From NCBI GenBank assembly GCA_963718295.1, contig CAVQYV010000008.1:248001-312000 (forward strand): a stretch of DNA of 64,000 nucleotides, given 5' to 3'. The position numbers and the translations under genes are program-made. How positions within the stretch are numbered: position 1 is the first letter of the stretch; every line of letters starts with the position of its first letter. The notes beneath the pieces are model-generated. The model made no database searches. It was not told where the DNA came from and saw only the letters and a program-made list of their open reading frames with translations. This DNA comes from CAVQYV01 sp963718295 [NCBI: uncultured Methylomirabilota bacterium]. GTDB lineage: Bacteria > Methylomirabilota > Methylomirabilia > CAVQYV01. Shown here piece by piece: positions 27,418 to 36,864 of this stretch.

Positions 27418-27445
27418 AATGTCAAGAGTAAAGACCTGACCCCTT
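27418..27445 (-). repeat. REP-like short repeat (GGGGTCAGGTCTTTACTCTT type)
   Basis: The minus strand reads GGGGTCAGGTCTTTACTCTT then GACATT. From general knowledge, sequences of this form recur many times in deltaproteobacterial genomes, often near REP-associated tyrosine transposases. Only one copy is seen in this window, so the call rests on recognition. Confidence 0.4.
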
Positions 27446-27460
27446 GTCCGCCCTTTTTCC

Positions 27461-27490
27461 TTGCATGAAGCGCCGAGTTAGTACTATACT
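27461..27490 (+). promoter_or_regulatory. Promoter of the GntR regulator gene
   Basis: TTGCAT (27461-27466), 18-bp spacer, TATACT (27485-27490). Transcription would start near 27497, giving a leader of about 35 nt before the GTG start of the regulator. Confidence 0.45.
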
Positions 27491-27531
27491 GAAGGCAAAG
27501 TGAATCTCTGCAAAAACTGAGGGTTTTCTCC

Positions 27532-28239
27532 GTGAGACTCAAGAGGATCAATCTCAGCGATCATGTGGTAGAGGAGATCAAGGCCCGGATCATGCGAGGC
27601 GAATTGAAGGAGGGGGACCGTTTGCCTCCCCACGATCTGCTCTCCCAGGAATTGGGGGTCAGCCGTACGACGCTCCGCGAAGGCCTCAAGAACCTCACCT
27701 TGATGGGTATTTTGGAGATGAAACCACGGCGTGGCACCCACATCAGGTCTCCGCGCCCTTCCTCCTTCATGTACAACCTGGCCCCTACCCTGCTGATGGA
27801 TCGACCCACGGTTACGGAACTGATGGATGCCCGCCTCGCTTTGGAAGTGGCAACGGTCACCCGTGCCTGCAAGAATGCCGATCCGTCTGACCTGGAGGAG
27901 ATAGAGCAGTTAATCCAGGAGATGGAGGGCTCTCTGCGTACCCGCGACCATGCGAGATTCAGTGAGCTCGATGTCCGCTTTCACCTTAGGATTGCTCACG
28001 CCTCGAAGAACAAGGTGCTGGAGAGGATCTTGGAGGACATCCGAGGCCTGCTTTTCCAACTGCTCCGAGAGACGGCCCAGTACATTCCGGGCACGCAGGA
28101 TCCGGGCCAGCGATACCATAGAAAAATCCTAAAAGCCCTCCGTAACCAGGACCAGGAATTGGCGGAAGAGGCGATCCGCGGCCACATCGCCAGCTTCGCC
28201 AGGGCAATAGGGCAGTACCAGCGGATGAAATCGACTTGA
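27532..28239 (+). CDS. GntR-family (FadR subfamily, FCD domain) transcriptional regulator
   Basis: A 235-residue regulator. The N-terminal winged helix-turn-helix spans about residues 8-75 (IKARIMRGELKEGDRLPP, LSQELGVSRTTLREGLKNL, RRGTHI). The C-terminal all-helical FCD domain has DARLALEVATVTRAC, FHLRIAHASKN and YHRKILKALRNQD, with His/Asp residues that bind a metal and ligand in the family. The ligand is probably a small organic acid. The start is GTG at 27532. It lies between the DUF362 gene and the exported amidase gene and probably controls one or both; a 20-bp dyad at 28347-28366 is a candidate operator. Confidence 0.9.
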   Translation: MRLKRINLSDHVVEEIKARIMRGELKEGDRLPPHDLLSQELGVSRTTLREGLKNLTLMGILEMKPRRGTHIRSPRPSSFMYNLAPTLLMDRPTVTELMDARLALEVATVTRACKNADPSDLEEIEQLIQEMEGSLRTRDHARFSELDVRFHLRIAHASKNKVLERILEDIRGLLFQLLRETAQYIPGTQDPGQRYHRKILKALRNQDQELAEEAIRGHIASFARAIGQYQRMKST

Positions 28240-28346
28240 CGAGCCAGTGGCGATCGGAGATCCGACTTCTTCTCTTGAGCAACTTTTGTCCCCGCGCCAT
28301 CAGGTGGTGCAGCGTCCCCGGGGGCCATCCAGTCTCGGCTGTCCTG

Positions 28347-28366
28347 GCATAGTCAATTGACGATGC
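28347..28366. promoter_or_regulatory. Palindromic operator candidate (GCATaGTCAATTGACgATGC)
   Basis: A 20-bp dyad with a single mismatched pair around a perfect GTCAATTGAC centre, 108 bp after the GntR gene and about 127 bp upstream of the amidase -35. Dimeric FadR-type GntR proteins bind short palindromes, so this is the best operator candidate in the locus. Confidence 0.45.
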
Positions 28367-28492
28367 TCTTGACCTGCTTGTTATGTCCTCTCGGAAACGA
28401 TATCTCCTCTTGTACTTTGTGATTTCCCTCAGGATTTCAAAAAATACGCGCATGATCTGACAGAAACTCAGGAAACTCCAGAATTAAAGCTA

Positions 28493-28521
28493 TTGACAAA
28501 GTGGAGTTAGGCATATAATAT
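28493..28521 (+). promoter_or_regulatory. Promoter of the exported acetamidase/formamidase gene
   Basis: TTGACA at 28493-28498 is followed by TATAAT at 28514-28519 (15-bp spacer) or TAATAT at 28516-28521 (17-bp spacer). It lies about 90 bp before the start codon. Confidence 0.5.
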
Positions 28522-28611
28522 TACTATTGCTATTGCAGATGGCATCGGAGGCCTCAAGCCGTCCGATGAAAGGAGAGGGTGGCTATAACCTTTTTCAAAG
28601 GAGAATAGGCT

Positions 28612-29649
28612 ATGAGATTCAAAACAGCTCTGGTTTTTTCCGTGGTCGCGGTCTTTGCGCTGTGTTCCCTGGTGGCCGCAAAGACTATCACGTTCAAGCC
28701 GACCGAGAGTCAGTATTTCTACTCCTTCGGGTGCCAAAGACCGGTTATGAATGTGAACCCGGGCGATCGTTTGATCCTCTGGACCGAAGATGCCCTTAAC
28801 GGTCAGGTCAAGACTTATGATGACATTTTCTCCAAAGTCACGGCCGGGAGGATAAGCCTCCAAAAACTCCCCATCAACCCCCAAACCGGTCCTTTCTATG
28901 TGAATGGCGCGGAGCCGGGAGACACCCTGGCCCTCAAGATCGTGGACGTCCAGCCCGCAGAGGACCAGGCGTGGAGCTGGTTCTCGCCGCGATTTGGATT
29001 TCTGTTCAACAATGACTTCAACCCGGTAATGAGCGCGACCGTCCCGGATATCGTGTGGCTCTATCCGGTCAACAAGGCCAAAAACACCGTGACCTTCCAG
29101 CCCCGCAATATGCCGGGATACACCGCCGAGATTCCCATGCATCCTTTCGTGGGCACCATCGGTACGGCTCCGTCCAAGGGAGAATGCCACCACTCTCTGA
29201 CCCCCTGGTGGAATGGCGGGAACATGGACTGCGTGGACACCAAGCCCGGTGCCACGGTGTATCTTCCCGTCAATGTCCCGGGTGCCCTGTGGAGCACCGG
29301 CGATGTCCACCTGGCCCAGGGTGATGGGGAGACCTGCGGCACTGCCGTCGAATGCCGGGCGTGGGTGACCATCGACGTCCTTCCCCTGATCAAGGGGAAA
29401 AGAGTTAGCACGCCCCGGATCGAGAACGACGAGTACTTGATGTCCTGTGGAAATGCCCGTCCGCTGGACTCGGCTTATAAGATCGCGTACGAGGACATGA
29501 TCAACTGGCTGGTGCAGGACTACGGCTTCGATTGGGCGGATGCCTTCCAGCTCATGACGCAGGTATCGCCGGTTCGCATCGGGAATGTGGTGGACACCAA
29601 CTTCACCATCGTGGTCAAGTTCCCCAAGAAGTATCTACCCAAGAAATAG
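28612..29649 (+). CDS. Exported acetamidase/formamidase-family protein
   Basis: A 345-residue member of the acetamidase/formamidase family. Unusually it has a signal peptide (RFKTALVFSVVAVFALCSLVAA, cut before KTITF). The mature part has the family's beta-rich core: NPGDRLILWTEDALNGQ, GPFYVNGAEPGDTLALKI, MHPFVGTIGTAPSKG, NGGNMDC and STGDVHLAQGDGETCGTAVE. The last segment includes the DxHxxQGDGE active-site/metal region. Such enzymes release ammonia from short amides; the true substrate is unknown, and most family members are cytoplasmic. AAAGGAGAA precedes ATG 28612. A strong terminator follows. Confidence 0.92.
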   Translation: MRFKTALVFSVVAVFALCSLVAAKTITFKPTESQYFYSFGCQRPVMNVNPGDRLILWTEDALNGQVKTYDDIFSKVTAGRISLQKLPINPQTGPFYVNGAEPGDTLALKIVDVQPAEDQAWSWFSPRFGFLFNNDFNPVMSATVPDIVWLYPVNKAKNTVTFQPRNMPGYTAEIPMHPFVGTIGTAPSKGECHHSLTPWWNGGNMDCVDTKPGATVYLPVNVPGALWSTGDVHLAQGDGETCGTAVECRAWVTIDVLPLIKGKRVSTPRIENDEYLMSCGNARPLDSAYKIAYEDMINWLVQDYGFDWADAFQLMTQVSPVRIGNVVDTNFTIVVKFPKKYLPKK

Positions 29650-29697
29650 CAGAAATTCACGGGTAACCCGTGGATAACTGGCTCAGCTATCCTCTCC

Positions 29698-29732
29698 GGG
29701 GGAAGGATTCGATAGAAATCCTTCCCCCTTTC
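29698..29732 (+). terminator. Rho-independent terminator after the amidase gene
   Basis: Perfect 12-bp stem GGGGGAAGGATT (29698-29709) / AATCCTTCCCCC (29717-29728) with a 7-nt loop, followed by TTTCCTTT. Confidence 0.8.
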
Positions 29733-29923
29733 CTTTGAAGCTTCCTTGTGCCGCAGCAGCCTTGGAGGCTCTTCTTTCCTTCTTGGTTCGTCTCTTCCCC
29801 GAGTCCTGACCCCAACTTCGGAGGTTTCCTTAATTTCCTTTCCTTTTTGGACTATTTGATCCCAAGCTGGGCTGTGATATGGTGGTGCGAAACGAGCAAT
29901 ATATAGAAAAGGAGGCATTTCGC

Positions 29924-31102
29924 GTGAGCAAGATCGATCGAGTAGAGGTTCACGAGTTCACCTATGAGGTGGAGAATCTCGGAATCACCTCCCATGGACT
30001 GGGAATCGCCAACATGGGATACGTGAAGGGCGCCAGGCTCCCTGTATTCCGGTATGCGGTGGTCGTCCTCACTGACGATGGGCTTCGTGGAGAGTATGTT
30101 ACTCATTGGGGTGGCACCAGGGCCTCGCTGGGACAGACTCTGATGCTGGCTCCTGAGCTGCTTGGCCGAGACCCGGAAACCCGTGAGCAGATCTATGACG
30201 ACCTGAAGCGGGAACTCAGGGCTTACGACCACATGGGCCATGGGCCCCTGGACATCGCGCTTTGGGATTTGGCGGGAAAGAAATACGGCACCTCGGTTTC
30301 ATCTCTCCTGGGTGGCTTCCGAAAGCGGCTGGGCACCTATGCCAGTACCTACCACGCACAGGAGAGTGGTGGTGGGCTTGAATCCCCGGAGGCATTCGCT
30401 GATTTCGCTGAGCACTGTAAGGGGCTGGGATTCAAGGGATTCAAGATCCACGGCTGGCATGACGGCAATGCAGGGCGCGAAATCGAGAATCTATTGGGGG
30501 TTCGTAAACGAGTGGGGGAGGGGATGCACCTGATGATTGACCCCGCATGCGAGCTTCGCACCTTCAACGATGCACTCCGCGTAGGTCGTGCCTGCGACGA
30601 GGCGAACTATTTCTGGTATGAGGATCCTTACCGCGATTCGAGCGTTTCCGCATTCGGACACCAGAGGCTTCGAGAGAAGATCAAGACCCCACTCCTGGTT
30701 AGCGAGCATGTAAGAGGACTGGAGCAGAAAGCCAACTTCGTACTGGCCGGGGGGTGCGACATGCTCCATGTGGACCCGGAATACGATATGGGGATAACAG
30801 GGGCCATGAAGATCGCACATCTGGCCGAAGCCCTGGGCTTGGACATGCAGATTCATGCTGCGGGGCCAGCCCAGCGGGCTTGTATTTCGGCCATCCGCAA
30901 CACCCATTTCTACGAATTGGCTTTGGTGGGTCCCGGTATGCCCAATGCAGTGCCTCCCATCTATGGGGACGGCTATTCAGATCAGCTGGAAGATGTGGGC
31001 AAAGACGGCTGTTTTCCGGTTCCGGACGGTCCGGGACTGGGGGTGCGATATGATTGGGATCTGATTGGCCGGCTGCGGACACAGCAGCACATTTTCAAAT
31101 AG
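29924..31102 (+). CDS. Enolase-superfamily enzyme (mandelate racemase/muconate lactonizing type)
   Basis: A 392-residue enzyme. The capping domain is followed by the barrel with FKGFKIHGW (K174-x-H176 as candidate bases), metal ligands D206 (LMIDPAC), E233 (YEDPYRD) and E261 (LVSEHV), and H311 (MQIHAAG). These fit the mandelate racemase-like group, which abstracts the alpha proton of a carboxylate; a sugar-acid dehydratase or epimerase role is possible. GTG 29924 is chosen because AAAAGGAGG precedes it by 8 bp; an ATG at 29879 in frame lacks this. Terminators on both sides make it a single-gene unit. Confidence 0.88.
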   Translation: MSKIDRVEVHEFTYEVENLGITSHGLGIANMGYVKGARLPVFRYAVVVLTDDGLRGEYVTHWGGTRASLGQTLMLAPELLGRDPETREQIYDDLKRELRAYDHMGHGPLDIALWDLAGKKYGTSVSSLLGGFRKRLGTYASTYHAQESGGGLESPEAFADFAEHCKGLGFKGFKIHGWHDGNAGREIENLLGVRKRVGEGMHLMIDPACELRTFNDALRVGRACDEANYFWYEDPYRDSSVSAFGHQRLREKIKTPLLVSEHVRGLEQKANFVLAGGCDMLHVDPEYDMGITGAMKIAHLAEALGLDMQIHAAGPAQRACISAIRNTHFYELALVGPGMPNAVPPIYGDGYSDQLEDVGKDGCFPVPDGPGLGVRYDWDLIGRLRTQQHIFK

Positions 31103-31144
31103 CCAGCCTCGGATTCCACGGGGAGGCGGGAGAATCAAGAGAAA

Positions 31145-31176
31145 GGGGCTGCGATTTGCAGCCCCTCGATTTTTTG
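31145..31176 (+). terminator. Rho-independent terminator after the enolase-superfamily gene
   Basis: Stem GGGGCTGC (31145-31152) / GCAGCCCC (31158-31165), 5-nt loop, then TCGATTTTTT. Its position could serve genes from both sides. Confidence 0.85.
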
Positions 31177-31222
31177 GGAGGGCTCTACTGAGCTCGAATG
31201 AGGCAAGACCGAGTCCCTCCTG

Positions 31223-31948
31223 CTATTTTCCCGGCGTGTACCCCACCTCTATGGACTCCGCGATCTCCAGGGCATCGGTAATGCCTTTCATGTCGGTATA
31301 GAGCTTTCCATCTTTGCCCGTGGGATGCCCATGCCCCAAGGGAGAAAGGGATACCTTTGCCTCTTTTTGTCCGAAAGTCAATTCCCCCTTCCAGACTATG
31401 GAGGGCTGTCCGTTTTCGGCATTGAAATCAGGATGATCTTCCGGCAAATCCTTTTTGTACCTATCGTTGTAATCGAAAGAATTATTGGTCTCTGCCTTCA
31501 TTACATACTTTCCCGGGGAGAGGCCTTCCGGGATATTCCATTCTTTGGTGAAGGATTCCTTGGGAGTGGCACCGGTCACCGCATCGGGGAGGGGATGCTC
31601 CCGGTCGGGCATGTAAAGCCCATCTTTGTATTGGATTCCCTGTTTATGGGACCAAACCGGCAGGGCTGCCGGACGCCGGATACTCTTTCCTCCCGCCCAT
31701 TTCGAGGTGGCACTCCGGTAGGTGATGTAAATGTTGGTCACGAAATTCCCCTTTTCATCCTCCAGCCAGAAGGCCATCTGGGGGACCAGACGCAGATTGA
31801 TGATCCCCCATTTGTAGCTATGAGTGTAATGTTTCCCACCCTTGACTGCGATTTGTAGCTTTGCGCCCTCGGATGTAGCTGCCATAACCCAGGAAGCCAA
31901 CAAGAGAACAAAAGCCATCGTCAATCGAGCGATCCTTTGCCTTCCCAT
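31223..31948 (-). CDS. Exported DUF2271-like protein, copy 1
   Basis: A 241-residue periplasmic protein with a signal peptide (MAFVLLLASWVMAA). The mature part contains GGKHYTHSYKWGIINLRLVPQMAFWLEDEKGNFV and PAALPVWSHKQGI, and ends near GYTPGK. This layout resembles DUF2271 proteins, often found with FMN-binding/ApbE-type exported flavoproteins; that family link is by memory of pattern. It has a close relative of identical length directly upstream (32079-32804), so the two arose by tandem duplication. The role is unknown; conserved His residues could bind metal or heme. Confidence 0.75.
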   Translation of the reverse strand: MGRQRIARLTMAFVLLLASWVMAATSEGAKLQIAVKGGKHYTHSYKWGIINLRLVPQMAFWLEDEKGNFVTNIYITYRSATSKWAGGKSIRRPAALPVWSHKQGIQYKDGLYMPDREHPLPDAVTGATPKESFTKEWNIPEGLSPGKYVMKAETNNSFDYNDRYKKDLPEDHPDFNAENGQPSIVWKGELTFGQKEAKVSLSPLGHGHPTGKDGKLYTDMKGITDALEIAESIEVGYTPGK

Positions 31949-32078
31949 CGTATCCTCCTAACGATTTGCCTCAGTGGATTCAAAACCGAAACGCCCGAGA
32001 GAACCGGCGTCATTACCGAAAAAGCAAGGGGCTCCAGAGTCCCTGGGGCTCAAAGGAATGAAGCCCAAGCTTCTCCTT

Positions 32079-32804
32079 TCATCTTCCCGGCATATACTCC
32101 GCCTCTACGGACTCCACGATCTTCAAGGCATCCGTAATGCCATCCATATCCGTATAGATCTTTCCATCTTTTCCCAGGGGGTGGCCGTGACCATAGGGAG
32201 AAAGGGATATTCTTTCCTCTTTCAGTCCGAAGGACCATTCTCCCTTCCAGATCACGGAAGGCTGGCCGTTCTCGGCGTTGAAATCGGGGTGATCTTGCGG
32301 CAAATCCTTTTGGTACCTATCGTTGTAATCATAGGCATGATTGATCTCTGCCTTGATCACATACTTGCCTGGGGACAGACTCTTTGGGATGTCCCATCTT
32401 CTGATCAAAGATTCCTGTGGGGTCGCTGAGGCCACCGCATAAAGGAATGGATCGTTCCCGTCAGACACGTACGCTCGATCTTCATACTTGATACCCTGCT
32501 TGTGCAACCAAACCGGCAGGGCTGCCGGCCGGCCAATATTTCTGCCTTCAACCCACATGGAGGTAGCGCTCCTGTTGTTGATATAGATATGGGCGATGAA
32601 GTCTTCATTCTCATCCTCCGCCCAGATGGCTATCAGGGGAATGAGACGAAGATGATAGATGCCCCACTCATAAACATGAGTGTAATGTTCTCCTCCCTTC
32701 ACTCTGATCTCCAACATCGCTGCTCCGGAGGTGGCAGCAAAGAGCAGGGTGAGGACCCAGGGAAGAAAAGCCACTGCCCAGGGAGCAATCCTTTGCAATC
32801 CCAT
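32079..32804 (-). CDS. Exported DUF2271-like protein, copy 2
   Basis: A 241-residue exported protein, same length as and strongly similar to the product of 31223-31948. Shared blocks include RVKGGEHYTHVYEWGIYHLR, PAALPVWLHKQGIKYED, SLSPGKYVIKAEIN, YNDRY-KDLP-DHPDFNAENG and GHGHP-GKDGK-YTDM. A signal peptide (WAVAFLPWVLTLLFAATSGA) is present. ATG 32804 follows GGGAG, whereas an upstream in-frame ATG would overlap the thioesterase gene. It lies 8 bp after the thioesterase stop, so the three genes probably form one operon. Function is unknown. Confidence 0.75.
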   Translation of the reverse strand: MGLQRIAPWAVAFLPWVLTLLFAATSGAAMLEIRVKGGEHYTHVYEWGIYHLRLIPLIAIWAEDENEDFIAHIYINNRSATSMWVEGRNIGRPAALPVWLHKQGIKYEDRAYVSDGNDPFLYAVASATPQESLIRRWDIPKSLSPGKYVIKAEINHAYDYNDRYQKDLPQDHPDFNAENGQPSVIWKGEWSFGLKEERISLSPYGHGHPLGKDGKIYTDMDGITDALKIVESVEAEYMPGR

Positions 32805-32812
32805 TACGCTCC

Positions 32813-33586
32813 CTAATCGGTCTTCTTCCAGCTTACCCGTGCGATGCATATTTCGTGGTTTTCCTTTTTTCGCAAAATGCTGTGGAGGAAGGAGGGGGGA
32901 CGGTCTTTGAGCTCTTGGGTGCGAATCGATACCTCATCGCCATAGCGGGTCTCCGATAGAAAATCGATTTCCAGAGAGGACACCTGGAAGCGGCCATGAA
33001 ACTCCAACGGATAGGCATCCAATATCCATTGGACATATCTCGTATGATTTACGTGATTGTACCAGTCCAAGTCGCTGAATCGAACCGGAAAGAAGGGATG
33101 GGTTTGTGGTTCCTGGAGTGAAGGCAATTTTTCCAGACATCCTTCGAAGAGGCTTTTCCCCATGGGTATTTTCATCTCCTGAAATAGCGGTTCAATTCGG
33201 GTTGGCCTCCGCATGGTTTCATCCAGGATCAACCACGCACTCGTTGCTTCCGCCATGAGGCCGCTTGCTTCATTGAGAATCTGGAAATCCCGCAGGGCAA
33301 ACAGTCGATATATGCCAGCTGGCCAGGTCTTTATCCTTACGGTTTGGCCCCATCGAGGGAGGTCGTAAATCTGTATCTTCAGGCGGGATATGGCCCATGT
33401 GAGAGCCCTTTTCTGCATTTGGGAAAACCCGAGCTTCAGTGCCTCGGCATGATTCCAGGCGGATTCCTGCATGAATTTGCAGAGGGTTTGAACAGTGGCT
33501 CTGCGGGTGGGATCGACCTCAAAGGAATTGATTTTGTAAGAGTCAGTCCAGATCGCAGGGCCTGAAGAATCGGGTTTCACCGACAT
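32813..33586 (-). CDS. Acyl-ACP thioesterase (double hot-dog fold)
   Basis: A 257-residue protein of the acyl-ACP thioesterase family (bacterial FatA/FatB relatives). The N-terminal hot-dog domain has YKINSFEVDPTRRATVQTLC and RLKIQIYDLPRWGQTVRIKTWP. The second hot-dog has SDLDWYNHVNHTRYVQWILD, with the Asn/His pattern around the active site. It should release free fatty acids from acyl carrier protein in the cytoplasm. It is the first gene of an apparent operon with the two DUF2271-like genes. Confidence 0.88.
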   Translation of the reverse strand: MSVKPDSSGPAIWTDSYKINSFEVDPTRRATVQTLCKFMQESAWNHAEALKLGFSQMQKRALTWAISRLKIQIYDLPRWGQTVRIKTWPAGIYRLFALRDFQILNEASGLMAEATSAWLILDETMRRPTRIEPLFQEMKIPMGKSLFEGCLEKLPSLQEPQTHPFFPVRFSDLDWYNHVNHTRYVQWILDAYPLEFHGRFQVSSLEIDFLSETRYGDEVSIRTQELKDRPPSFLHSILRKKENHEICIARVSWKKTD

Positions 33587-33602
33587 GTGATCATTCCCTT
33601 AA

Positions 33603-33632
33603 GTCAAAAGGGGACTGCGAAGCGCAGCCCCC
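33603..33632 (-). terminator. Rho-independent terminator after tRNA-Val
   Basis: On the minus strand GGGGGCTGCG...CGCAGTCCCC (33610-33632) forms a 10-bp stem with a short loop, followed by TTTTGAC. It sits 7 bp past the tRNA 3' end. Confidence 0.75.
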
Positions 33633-33639
33633 TGATTCC

Positions 33640-33714
33640 TGGTGGGCGCTACTGGTTTCGAACCAGTGACCCCTGCCGTGTGAAGACAGTGCTCTACCCC
33701 TGAGCTAAGCGCCC
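33640..33714 (-). tRNA. tRNA-Val (anticodon CAC)
   Basis: Read on the minus strand this 75-nt sequence folds as a full cloverleaf. The acceptor GGGCGCT pairs with AGCGCCC and is followed by discriminator A and an encoded CCA. The D arm is GCTC...GAGC, and the anticodon stem CTGTC/GGCAG holds the loop TTCACAC, giving anticodon CAC for GUG codons. The T arm is ACTGG TTCGAAA CCAGT. The encoded CCA and the terminator directly after it mark it as functional. Confidence 0.95.
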
Positions 33715-33780
33715 CGGTAAGCGTTATCGATTTCCTTATAGCAAGCTTTCTCTATCCTGTAAAGCCCCTTTTTGGCCGTG

Positions 33781-36630
<2,850 letters not shown>

Positions 36631-36864
36631 CAGATCTCCTCCTTCACTTTCAAGTACTGAGATAACAAATGACTATGATTCCCTCGACATGGCACCGCGT
36701 GATGCGGGAGTGGAGAGCTTATGTGAAAAGCGGCTCAGGATAGCACAAAAGCCTTTTCAGTTCAAAGGGATAAAAAGGGACGGCCACCAGGGGCCTTGAG
36801 GGAAGGCCCTTTTCCAGATCGAGGGTGAAGGGACAGGAGGGGCGGGCATGAGTCCTGATGTCTG

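Larger units (their letters stand above)
28240..28611. promoter_or_regulatory. Regulatory gap before the exported amidase
   Basis: About 370 bp without a gene. It contains the dyad at 28347-28366, the amidase promoter at 28493-28521 and the ribosome-binding site AAAGGAGAA before 28612. An A+T-rich stretch follows the -35 element. Confidence 0.5.
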
